The translations under genes were made by a program, and so were the position numbers. Under the pieces are notes generated by a model, which saw only the letters and a program-made list of their open reading frames with translations, was not told the origin of the DNA and did not search any database. This document shows, in pieces, positions 7,854 to 14,816 of a DNA stretch of 16,595 nucleotides (position 1 is the stretch's first letter; every line of letters begins with the position of its first letter). Source of the stretch: Thermoflexus sp042408365 (lineage in GTDB: Bacteria; Chloroflexota; Anaerolineae; Thermoflexales; Thermoflexaceae); assembly GCF_042408365.1 (NCBI RefSeq), contig NZ_JBHOQJ010000020.1, positions 1-16,595 of the forward strand. Direction: 5' to 3'.

Positions 7854-8239
7854 AAGAAACGCCGCGCTGGAAGCGGGTGACGGGCTGGATCGATCTGCGG
7901 GGGCGCCGGGAGGGTGGGCTGGCCTTCGTGCTCATGCGCCTGACGGGTATCGGCCTGACGATCTATCTGTTCATCCATCTTTACGTGCTGCGCCTGCTGA
8001 TCCAAGGGCCGGAGGCCTGGGACGCGTTCATCGCCCTCGCGAGGTCCCCCTTTTTCCTGGCGCTGGATGGCCTGCTGATTCTCGGCCTCCTTTACCATGC
8101 GTTGAACGGGATTCGTGTGACCTTGCTGGGCCTGGGGATCGGCGTGTCACAGCAGGCCCGGCTCTTCTGGGGGGTGATGGCGATGACCCTTCTGATCACC
8201 GGCATTGCGGTCTATGCGATTTTCGCCATCACCGGCTAA
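7850..8239 (+). CDS. SdhC-type cytochrome b membrane anchor
   Basis: This is a 129-residue integral membrane protein with three predicted spans (about 25-48, 66-90, 106-127). The second span carries YHALNGIR (82-89), the complex II heme-ligand signature with H83. H43 in span one could be a second ligand. R30 sits near the start of span one, where SdhC proteins have a quinone-site Arg. The ATG at 7850 overlaps the sdhB-like stop by 4 nt, indicating tight translational coupling. It anchors the Fe-S protein and passes electrons to quinone. Expected family length is about 120-130. Confidence 0.85.
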   Translation: MKETPRWKRVTGWIDLRGRREGGLAFVLMRLTGIGLTIYLFIHLYVLRLLIQGPEAWDAFIALARSPFFLALDGLLILGLLYHALNGIRVTLLGLGIGVSQQARLFWGVMAMTLLITGIAVYAIFAITG

Positions 8240-8281
8240 GAGGTGTAAACCGAACTCTTCGTATAGGAGCTCGAGACACCG

Positions 8282-8611
8282 ATGTGGATCTGGCAGGCCG
8301 TCACCGGATTGCTCCTGTTGGTCCTGTTAACGCTTCATATGGTCTTCAACCATTTCGTGGTTGAAGGCGGGCTGCGCACCTATTGGGATGTGGTGGCTTA
8401 CCTTTCCCACCCCGCTGTTTTCGTCTGGGAGATCGTTTTCCTCATTGTAGTCACCGCCCATGCGCTGATGGGGGTGCGGGCGATCCTCTTGGATCTGGGG
8501 ATCCGGCCGGCGGCGGATCGCTGGCTGAAGCGGGCCTTGACCTTACTGGGCGTTGTGATCATCGGCTATGGGGTATGGCTCTCGTGGTGGATTCGATCGA
8601 AGGGAGCATAA
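8282..8611 (+). CDS. SdhD-type cytochrome b membrane anchor
   Basis: This is a 109-residue membrane protein with three predicted spans (about 5-24, 45-68, 86-104). HALMGVR (60-66) in span two parallels the HALNGIR of the preceding gene, giving candidate heme ligand H60. H19 and H24 near the end of span one are further candidates. Together with SdhC this resembles the two-subunit, possibly di-heme anchor of some bacterial and archaeal complex II enzymes, which is inference. The ribosome site is weak: GGAG (8266-8269) is 12 nt from ATG 8282. The gene's end overlaps the likely start of the following gene. Confidence 0.82.
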   Translation: MWIWQAVTGLLLLVLLTLHMVFNHFVVEGGLRTYWDVVAYLSHPAVFVWEIVFLIVVTAHALMGVRAILLDLGIRPAADRWLKRALTLLGVVIIGYGVWLSWWIRSKGA

Positions 8612-9228
8612 CCTGTAACTGGGAGACCCTGTGGGCTCCTTATGAGGAGGAGATCTACGACTGGATCCTAGTCCGGCTTCGGCAGGGAGAGCGGGTGCTC
8701 GACATTGGAGCAGGGGATCTGTCGTTTGCGTTGCGCATGGCGGAGCGAGGGTGCCAGGTCATTGCGGTGGAGCGCCAGTGGGCTGTGCTGGTTAGGGGTC
8801 TGCAGGCCTTGGGGATCCACCCCGGGGTGCTGCGCTGGGAGCAGCCCCTTGTGCTCTACGAGGGACAAATGGTCGTGGTCTGGGCAGATGCTCGGACCTG
8901 GCCTTTCCCCCCGGTAGAGAGTGCTGTCCTCCTGATGCGACATTGTGCCACCTTCCCTCTCTATATCCACAAGCTCCGCGCGGTAGGTTGTCGTCGGCTG
9001 TTCACCAACGCCCGCTGGCGGATGGGGGTGGAGCAGGTGGATCTGACCCGCGCCTTCTCTTTTGAGGAGATCCCGTTGGGTTGGTATGCTTGTCGGTGCG
9101 GGGCAGTGGGCTTCCGAGAGGGTTCCCCTGAACGCATCGATGCCGCTGTTCTGGAGCAAGTGTGGGAGGTGGAGACGTGCCCGGCGTGTCAACTGGCCTC
9201 CGAGGGATCCGAGAGGGGGTTCATGTAA
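8575..9228 (+). CDS. SAM-methyltransferase-like protein with C-terminal Cys-pair motif
   Basis: This is a 217-residue cytoplasmic protein I cannot assign to a named family. Residues 41-52 read VLDIGAGDLSFA, a class I methyltransferase motif I, and E66 ends the next strand as expected for binding the SAM ribose. A further acidic segment, ADARTWPF (104-111), sits near motif III. The C-terminal part has C173, C175, C202 and C205, which could form a zinc knuckle. The start is uncertain: ATG 8575 overlaps sdhD by 37 nt with a poor ribosome site, and GTG 8584, GTG 8587 or CTG 8629 are alternatives. GGGAG at 8602-8606 has no standard start codon in frame at a good distance. Its position suggests co-expression with the oxidoreductase genes, perhaps as a maturation factor. 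Confidence 0.65.
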   Translation: MALVVDSIEGSITCNWETLWAPYEEEIYDWILVRLRQGERVLDIGAGDLSFALRMAERGCQVIAVERQWAVLVRGLQALGIHPGVLRWEQPLVLYEGQMVVVWADARTWPFPPVESAVLLMRHCATFPLYIHKLRAVGCRRLFTNARWRMGVEQVDLTRAFSFEEIPLGWYACRCGAVGFREGSPERIDAAVLEQVWEVETCPACQLASEGSERGFM

Positions 9229-9340
9229 AGTAAAAAGGGGAGAAGTTTGCCCCCACGAGGGAAGAGCCCGGTCGAGCCGTCGAGCTGTCTGTTTATCCAA
9301 ATCAAAGGTGTCCCCGTTATACCCTGGATGAGGTGGAGCC

Positions 9341-9898
9341 ATGATGCGGTTGAGCGGCAAGAAGGTGGCGATCCTAGTGGAGGAAGGATTTGAGGACCTA
9401 GAGTTCTGGGTCCCCTTGATGCGCCTTCAGGAAGAAGGGGCTTCGGTGACCGTGGTGGGCCTGGAGGCCGGGAAGATCGTTCGCAGCAAGAGCGGAGGGC
9501 TCGCTGCGAAAGCGGATGTGGCGGCCGATCAGGTCTCCGCCACGGATTTCGATGCGGTGGTGGTCCCAGGCGGCTGGGCGCCGGACAAGCTACGCCGCTA
9601 CGAAGCGGTCCTCCGTTTGGTCCGCGAGGCTTACCGGCAGGGCAAGATCGTGGCGATGATCTGCCACGGCGGCCAGGTGGGAATCTCGGCGGGTATCGTG
9701 CGGGGGCATCGGGCGACCGGGAGCCTGGGGATCAAAGACGATTTGATCAACGCCGGGGCGATTTGGGTGGATGAACCGGCCTTCCGGGATGGAAACCTGG
9801 TCTGGGGCCGGGTGGTTCCGGATATCCCGGCGTTCTGTCGGGAGCTGGTGGCGGCCCTGGTCGGCGAGCCGGCCCCGCAGGCTTCAGCCCCCCGCTGA
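9341..9898 (+). CDS. DJ-1/PfpI family protein (class I glutamine amidotransferase-like)
   Basis: This is a 185-residue cytoplasmic protein. The family nucleophile is C108 in MICHGG (107-111), and the acidic partner is in EEGFED (14-19). Family members include the protease-named PfpI, deglycase or glyoxalase III-type enzymes and YhbO. The C-terminal segment DGNLVWGR (150-157) has WGR where many relatives have TSR. The start may be ATG 9341 or the adjacent ATG 9344, with GAGGTG (9330-9335) upstream favouring 9344. dhaM begins 9 nt after the stop. Because DHAP and DHA give rise to methylglyoxal, a detoxifying role next to DHA genes is reasonable, but this is inference from position. Confidence 0.85.
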   Translation: MMRLSGKKVAILVEEGFEDLEFWVPLMRLQEEGASVTVVGLEAGKIVRSKSGGLAAKADVAADQVSATDFDAVVVPGGWAPDKLRRYEAVLRLVREAYRQGKIVAMICHGGQVGISAGIVRGHRATGSLGIKDDLINAGAIWVDEPAFRDGNLVWGRVVPDIPAFCRELVAALVGEPAPQASAPR

Positions 9899-9907
9899 GA
9901 GGTCGTT

Positions 9908-10315
9908 ATGGTTGCGCTGGTGATCGTGGCTCATAGCGCCAAACTGGCGGAGGGAGTGAAGGAGCTGGCCGAGCAGATGGTTCGAGGCCGAGTTCCGATC
10001 TTGGCCGCCGGCGGCTTAGACGAGCATACCCTGGGCACCAATGTGGACCGGATCCGGGAGGCCTTGGAGGTCGCCCTTGTCCAGGCGGACGAGGTTCTGG
10101 TTTTGATGGATCTGGGCAGCGCCGTGATGGGAGCCCAGATGGCGATCGAGATGCTCCCGCCAGAGGCTCGCTCCCGGGTCCTTCTCAGCCAAGCGCCTCT
10201 GGTGGAGGGCGCGATCGTTGCCGCGGTGGAGGCTTCAATCGGGAAGACGGTGGCTGAGATCGAAGCTTCAGCAGTTGAAGCTTGCCGGATGCCGAAAGTG
10301 CCTCAGGGGGGATGA
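9908..10315 (+). CDS. dhaM: PTS-dependent dihydroxyacetone kinase phosphotransferase subunit DhaM
   Basis: This is a 135-residue EIIA(man)-fold protein that takes phosphate from phospho-HPr and rephosphorylates ADP on DhaL. The phospho-acceptor is H9 in VAHS. Other family segments are MDLGSA (67-72) and APLVEG (96-101). E. coli DhaM carries HPr and partial enzyme I domains fused at its C terminus; this protein ends after the EIIA domain. Separate HPr and enzyme I genes follow instead. The ribosome site GAGAGG (9897-9902) begins inside the stop of the DJ-1 gene, 5 nt from the ATG. dhaK and dhaL are about 6 kb upstream in the same orientation. Confidence 0.93.
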   Translation: MVALVIVAHSAKLAEGVKELAEQMVRGRVPILAAGGLDEHTLGTNVDRIREALEVALVQADEVLVLMDLGSAVMGAQMAIEMLPPEARSRVLLSQAPLVEGAIVAAVEASIGKTVAEIEASAVEACRMPKVPQGG

Positions 10316-10515
10316 GGGGGGAAGACCCCTGGGAGGGTCGACCTCTGGCGGGCAAGGCTTTGGCTGAGCTTTCCCCTGAGTTGGCGGATTGTGAGGCTCG
10401 CCCTCCTGGAGCGATGACCGGGGGCGAGGCTGCCGTTAAGCTCGTATTGCATCGCGAAGCGTCGATCCAGCCGGGCCCAACGGCTTGCTCTGATCTCTTG
10501 TATGAGGTGGAAAGG

Positions 10516-10797
10516 ATGCAGCAGGTTGCTTTGACCTTAACGAACGCGGTAGGCTTGCACGCCCGGCCGGCAGCGCTCTTTGTGCAGACGGCTGCCCGGT
10601 TTCGTTCAAATATCACGGTGCGCAACATCACCCGCGGGACGCCGGCGGTGAACGCCAAAGCGATCCTGGCGGTGCTCACGCTGGGGGCTGAGCATGGCCA
10701 TATCATTGAGATCTCGGCGGAGGGGCCAGACGAAGAGGATGCCATTGCCACGCTAAAAGCCCTGGTCGAATCCCGCTTCGGAGAGGATGGAGGATGA
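10516..10797 (+). CDS. ptsH: Phosphocarrier protein HPr
   Basis: This 93-residue phosphocarrier relays phosphate from enzyme I to DhaM. The active site is H15 in GLHARPAA (13-20). In the segment where Gram-positive HPr has regulatory Ser46, this protein has A49 (NAKAIL), so HPr kinase control is not expected. I chose ATG 10516 because of GAGGTGG (10504-10510) upstream and because it gives the standard HPr N terminus. The same frame stays open upstream to 10282, which would add 78 unrelated residues. The stop overlaps the ptsI start (ATGA). A 200-bp spacer separates it from dhaM. Confidence 0.93.
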   Translation: MQQVALTLTNAVGLHARPAALFVQTAARFRSNITVRNITRGTPAVNAKAILAVLTLGAEHGHIIEISAEGPDEEDAIATLKALVESRFGEDGG

Positions 10798-12500
10798 GCC
10801 GTCGCTTGCGTGGCCTTCCAGCCTCCCCGGGGGTGGCGCTGGGCCAGGCTTGGTGGTTCCGGCGGGCCACCCTCGACGCCGTGCGGATGCAGGGAGGGGA
10901 TCCGGAGAGCGAGCGGGCTCGATTACAGGCTGCTCAGAAGCAAGCCGCGGCGGAGCTGGCAGCGTTGCGGGAGACTCAAAAGGGCCGCTTGCCTCCGGAG
11001 GAGTTGGCCATTTTCGAGGCTCAGGAGTTGATGCTCCAGGACCCCGAGCTGATGGCTCGGGTTGAGGCGGAGCTCGCTGCAGGGGCCTCCGCGGAAGCGG
11101 CATGGGCGAAAGCGGTGGAGGCCTTCGCGGCCCAATTATCGGCGTTGCCCGATCCCTACTTCCAGGCTCGCGCCGCCGATGTGCGGGACGTAGGAAACCG
11201 GGTGTTGCGCCATCTGATCGGCGGTTCAGAAGCCTCCCCGATGCCGGAGCATCCGGTCATCGTGGTGGCCGATGACCTGTTGCCCTCGGAAACCGTCAGC
11301 CTGGACCCCCAGCGGGTTCTGGCTTTTGTCACCGAAGGGGGTGGGCCTACGGCCCACGCGGCGATCCTAGCGCGTCGCCTGGGGGTCCCGGCGGTGGTCG
11401 CTGTGGGTGAGGAGCTCCGGATCGTTTCCGACGGCATGTTAGTGGTGGTGGACGGCGGGGCGGGATGGATTGAGGTGGAGCCGGAACCGGAGGCGGTGCA
11501 GCAAGCCCAGGCCCGGCGCGTTCTGTGGCTGCGCGAGCGAGCGCAAGCGGAGGCCGCGGCCCACGAGCCGGCCCAAACCCTGGATGGGGTGCGGATTGAG
11601 GTGGCGGCCAATGTGGGGAGCCTGGAGGATGCGCAGGAGGCCTTCCAGAAGGGGGCCGACAGCATCGGCCTGTTGCGCACGGAGTTCCTTTACTTGGAGC
11701 GGACCACGGCGCCCGCGGAGGAGGAGGAGGTCGCGGTCTACCGGGCGCTCCTGGAGGCGATGGGGGGGAAACCGGTGGTGGTGCGCACCTTGGACGTCGG
11801 CGGTGATAAGCCCTTACCCTACCTCCCGATGCCTCCGGAAGCGAATCCATTTCTGGGGGTGCGAGGCGTGCGGCTCTCGCGACGACATCCCGAACTGCTG
11901 CGCCAGCAGCTTCGGGCCCTGCTGCGGGCCGGCGCCGGGTTCCCACTACGGATCATGTTTCCGATGGTGAGCACGGTGGAGGAGATCCGCTGGCTTCGCG
12001 AATTCTTCGAAGAAGTGCGCTCCGCCCTCGCGGTGGAGGGACACCCGTTACCCCAGGATCTACAAGTGGGGATGATGGTCGAGGTGCCGGGGGCGGCGCT
12101 GCTGGCCGAGCATTTCTTGCCGTGGGTGGATTTCTTCAGCATTGGGACGAATGACCTGTCTCAATATACGTTGGCTGCAGATCGGACAAACCCTGCGGTG
12201 GCTGGGATGGCGGACGGACTGCATCCGGCCGTGCTGCGTCTGATCCGTCACGTGACCGCGACGGTCGAGGGAACCGGGAAGTGGGTAGGGGTTTGCGGCG
12301 AGCTGGCTGGGGATCTCCAGGCGGTGCCGATCTTGATCGGGCTGGGAGTGCGTGAGCTGAGCGTGAACCCTGTGCGGGTGCCGGAGGTCAAGGCGGCGAT
12401 CCGGCGCTGGTCCATGGCGGAGGCCCGGGCATTGGGAGAGGCAGCGCTCCGTCAGGAGGATGCCGCGGCCGTGCGTCAGCTTGTTGCATTTTCAATATGA
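10794..12500 (+). CDS. ptsI: Phosphoenolpyruvate-protein phosphotransferase (enzyme I)
   Basis: This 568-residue cytoplasmic enzyme autophosphorylates from PEP and donates to HPr. The N-terminal domain with the HPr-binding helices spans about 1-145. The swivelling domain carries the phospho-His H187 in GGPTAHAA (183-190), with P-T-A replacing the usual R-T-S before the His. The C-terminal PEP barrel (about 260-568) shows GLLRTEFLY (292-300), VVVRTLDVGGDK (328-339), GTNDLSQY (451-458) and the catalytic C501 in CGELAGD. The length is normal (E. coli 575). The start overlaps the ptsH stop, with GAGAGG 7 nt upstream. No sugar-specific EII permease gene is present in the window, so DhaM is the evident acceptor. 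Confidence 0.95.
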   Translation: MSRRLRGLPASPGVALGQAWWFRRATLDAVRMQGGDPESERARLQAAQKQAAAELAALRETQKGRLPPEELAIFEAQELMLQDPELMARVEAELAAGASAEAAWAKAVEAFAAQLSALPDPYFQARAADVRDVGNRVLRHLIGGSEASPMPEHPVIVVADDLLPSETVSLDPQRVLAFVTEGGGPTAHAAILARRLGVPAVVAVGEELRIVSDGMLVVVDGGAGWIEVEPEPEAVQQAQARRVLWLRERAQAEAAAHEPAQTLDGVRIEVAANVGSLEDAQEAFQKGADSIGLLRTEFLYLERTTAPAEEEEVAVYRALLEAMGGKPVVVRTLDVGGDKPLPYLPMPPEANPFLGVRGVRLSRRHPELLRQQLRALLRAGAGFPLRIMFPMVSTVEEIRWLREFFEEVRSALAVEGHPLPQDLQVGMMVEVPGAALLAEHFLPWVDFFSIGTNDLSQYTLAADRTNPAVAGMADGLHPAVLRLIRHVTATVEGTGKWVGVCGELAGDLQAVPILIGLGVRELSVNPVRVPEVKAAIRRWSMAEARALGEAALRQEDAAAVRQLVAFSI

Positions 12501-12664
12501 GAGGCTTTATAGGCCTTGGCGTCTTCGGAGGTTGAGGAGAGGCTGCCCAAAACGGGCGCTCAAGCACCCGACTACAAACAGCCCCTCGCCCGCGGGATTT
12601 TTCCTCCCTTCCGGCAGTTTTCGGCCGCGGGGAGAGAGGAGAGACCATCTGCCCCTTCACCGCT

Positions 12665-13585
12665 CTAACGCCAAATCCGGAAGGATGCAAACCCTTCCGC
12701 CTGGCGGATGCCATCCGAAGCGAGGATCCGGATTTCCACCAGCGACCCCCTGGGGAACGCCCCTGCGATGAACACCCCTTCCGCCCTTCCGGTATCATCG
12801 GTTTCCAGAAGCAATGGATCGTGCCCAGGGACCTCGACGCGCACCCGAGCCCGAGCGACCGGGCGGCCCTCCTCATCCATCACAAAGACCACGATCCCCT
12901 GCAAATCTCCAGCTGCCAGAACCGGGCGTCGCAGAGCGATCTGGACCCGGAGGGCAGGTAGGGGCTCGATCATCCGGGCTGGAATCCGTGGGTTCAAGCC
13001 CCGCATCCGCGCATAAGATTCTCCTAAATTCACCGGCCGCACGGTCTGTCCAACCGGATCCCACATGATTTTTATCCGCTGGAAGACTTGAACAATGCGC
13101 CCGTTTTCGAGATAGGGTTCCGTGATCGGATTGCCCATGATGTTCGCGCCGCCGTGGCGCAACCAGAAGGCAAGGAACATCGCACTGACCGTGTGGCCGG
13201 TCTCAGAGATATACCGGCGGAACGGCCGGCCCAGGGGGATGTGAGGCGGTGGGATCGGCGGGCTTCCCAACCCCATGGCCTCGGCGATGGAGAGCAGCTC
13301 CACTGCCTGTTCAGGAGGCATCAGGGGATCCCAGCGCAGGCATGCGTACTGAAAACACTGAACCTGGTAAGGGGGTTCCGCAATCATGGGGGTAATCGGA
13401 TACCCGAGGAAGCTCACGCCTCCATGGGCCTCGAAGAACTCCAGGAAAGGCTCTCTGACGGCATGGCCGGTTTCCGGGAAGAGTCGCTCCCCCGTTCCCT
13501 GGGCGGGCCATCCTTGAGGGAACCCCAGTGCAAGGAGCAGGGCTCCAAAGGTCGCATACATGTAAAACTGAGGCGCTCTGTTCAT
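12665..13585 (-). CDS. Secreted protein with two ETGH repeats and a C-terminal beta domain
   Basis: This is a 306-residue protein of unknown function. The N terminus has a hydrophobic stretch (about 10-27) ending near an Ala-rich site, consistent with a signal peptide. Two similar units follow at 38-87 and 128-177. Each begins with ETGH, continues with a helix and HGG, then G-x-PIT, VQ-x-FQ, and ends with WDP. They are 90 residues apart. I associate this repeat type with extracellular proteins of Chloroflexota, often next to enzymatic domains. Residues about 213-306 look like an Ig-like or carboxypeptidase-regulatory-like beta domain (GRPVARARVRV, DDTGRAEG). It is convergent with ptsI across a 164-bp gap. 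The ribosome site before the ATG is weak, and an alternative Met lies at residue 9. Confidence 0.75.
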   Translation of the reverse strand: MNRAPQFYMYATFGALLLALGFPQGWPAQGTGERLFPETGHAVREPFLEFFEAHGGVSFLGYPITPMIAEPPYQVQCFQYACLRWDPLMPPEQAVELLSIAEAMGLGSPPIPPPHIPLGRPFRRYISETGHTVSAMFLAFWLRHGGANIMGNPITEPYLENGRIVQVFQRIKIMWDPVGQTVRPVNLGESYARMRGLNPRIPARMIEPLPALRVQIALRRPVLAAGDLQGIVVFVMDEEGRPVARARVRVEVPGHDPLLLETDDTGRAEGVFIAGAFPRGSLVEIRILASDGIRQAEGFASFRIWR

Positions 13586-13629
13586 CCCGGCGCTCTGAAG
13601 AACAGGGCTTTCCGTCAGGTCGTTGATCG

Positions 13630-14733
13630 CTATTCCATTGGGACCTGGGGGATCACCCGGCCTCGCAGGCGATCCATAATATCATCTAAATCCCGACCGG
13701 TCACGGTGATCCCATGGTTGCGCAATCCGATCACCGCCCGCGCTGGATCGGGGGCCTGACGCACCAGTTCTGCAACTTCAGCGGCGAGCTCCCACGTCCC
13801 GCACGGATAGTTGACCGTGGTCACCGGGATACCTTCCATCCAGGCGTGGACGTGAATGATCGCCCCCACTTGCGGGTGCTCCCGGTAGATCATCCAGTGC
13901 TCGATGGCATCCACCGAGACACGGCGGGGCTCGACGTGGGGTGGGACGCTGAGGAGGATCACATTGCGTTTGACGTCGTAGCCTTTCACCAGAAGGATGT
14001 CCCGGCCGATCACTTGCAAGTTCCCCTTGTCAACCCCGCTGGCGCTCATCCAGAACCGCTCAGCATCCTCCCGCACGCTGAGGTTGCCGTAGCTCAAGCC
14101 GCCCAGCCCGTACAGCCGCTTAACGTGCTGGAAATCCCGGGGGGGGAGGATCTCCTCCAGGGGGAACGGCGCGGGCAGCAAGTTCAGGGAGGCCAGGAAG
14201 CGGCCCGCCTCCTTTAATCTTTCGGTCCGCTCGTTCCCGTTCCAGAGCTCTGGAGGCAGATCCGGATGGAACTCATTATTGATCACCAGGCGGGCCTGGG
14301 CCAGCGGGGCCAGCCGCCGGTAGACCCGCTCGAAGAAATCCTGTTCGTCCTCTTGGCATACCTCCGAATAATGGCCCAGCTCCAAGGTCACGAAGTGCGC
14401 TTCCCACCGGACTCCATTGGTGGCTGCAACCGAAGGCCCCGGGATGAGGACGATGAGGAGGTTGGAAAGGGCGCGAACGAGAATCGGATAGCAGGTCTTC
14501 AGGAAATCCATGGGGGGCTGCGGAAGCTCCACGATCGAAGCGACAAATGTGCCCTGGGATTTGCGTCGGAAGGGGCGCGGACGAGAGGGATCGGTGAAGT
14601 TGAGGACCAGGCGGACATCCCGGGTCGGTTCCTCCAGGAAGGTGTGCCCATGGGCCCGCAGGGTCTGCCACAGCCCCTGTCGGAACCATTGCAACCCTGG
14701 TGTGGCCGCCTGTCCAACGATCACAAAGTCCAT
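13630..14733 (-). CDS. Class II aldolase/adducin-domain protein with unrecognised N-terminal half
   Basis: This is a 367-residue protein. The C-terminal half (about 200-365) is a class II aldolase/adducin domain with the metal-binding pattern HVH (294-296) and a third His in RNHG (H340). Where FucA-type aldolases have the catalytic Glu, the aligned residue appears to be D275. The SYGNLSVR segment (about 214-221) resembles the family's phosphate/glycine loop. The N-terminal 190 residues match no family I know; they contain a helix-rich segment and a charged DEQDFFERVYRR stretch. I chose ATG 14733 because GGAGGG lies 5 nt upstream; the ATG at 14745 lacks proper spacing. It could act as an aldolase, epimerase or dehydratase on a sugar phosphate; the substrate is unknown. 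Confidence 0.78.
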   Translation of the reverse strand: MDFVIVGQAATPGLQWFRQGLWQTLRAHGHTFLEEPTRDVRLVLNFTDPSRPRPFRRKSQGTFVASIVELPQPPMDFLKTCYPILVRALSNLLIVLIPGPSVAATNGVRWEAHFVTLELGHYSEVCQEDEQDFFERVYRRLAPLAQARLVINNEFHPDLPPELWNGNERTERLKEAGRFLASLNLLPAPFPLEEILPPRDFQHVKRLYGLGGLSYGNLSVREDAERFWMSASGVDKGNLQVIGRDILLVKGYDVKRNVILLSVPPHVEPRRVSVDAIEHWMIYREHPQVGAIIHVHAWMEGIPVTTVNYPCGTWELAAEVAELVRQAPDPARAVIGLRNHGITVTGRDLDDIMDRLRGRVIPQVPME

Positions 14734-14816
14734 CTCGCCCTCCATGCCTCAGGGATGAATCACGAGAGCTCAGGGGAATGAAGCCGCTGAAGACGGCCCC
14801 ATTGCCCCCGAAACGC

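Noticed and set aside
7134..8611. Plain succinate dehydrogenase operon
   Set aside because: No SdhA-type flavoprotein is present; the adjacent flavoprotein has GlpA sequence features, so the sdh names are given only as family types.
9294..9325. A TATACC box before the DJ-1 gene as a promoter
   Set aside because: No -35 at acceptable spacing, and it is too close to the start codon.
12581..12606. A CCCGCGGG sequence followed by ATTTTT as a ptsI terminator
   Set aside because: The palindrome has no loop and only four base pairs per arm, so it cannot form a usable hairpin; nothing better is visible in the 164-bp gap.
12985..13005. A GGTTCAAGCC segment resembling a tRNA T-loop
   Set aside because: It lies inside the clear minus-strand secreted-protein gene, and no D-arm, anticodon arm or acceptor stem surrounds it.
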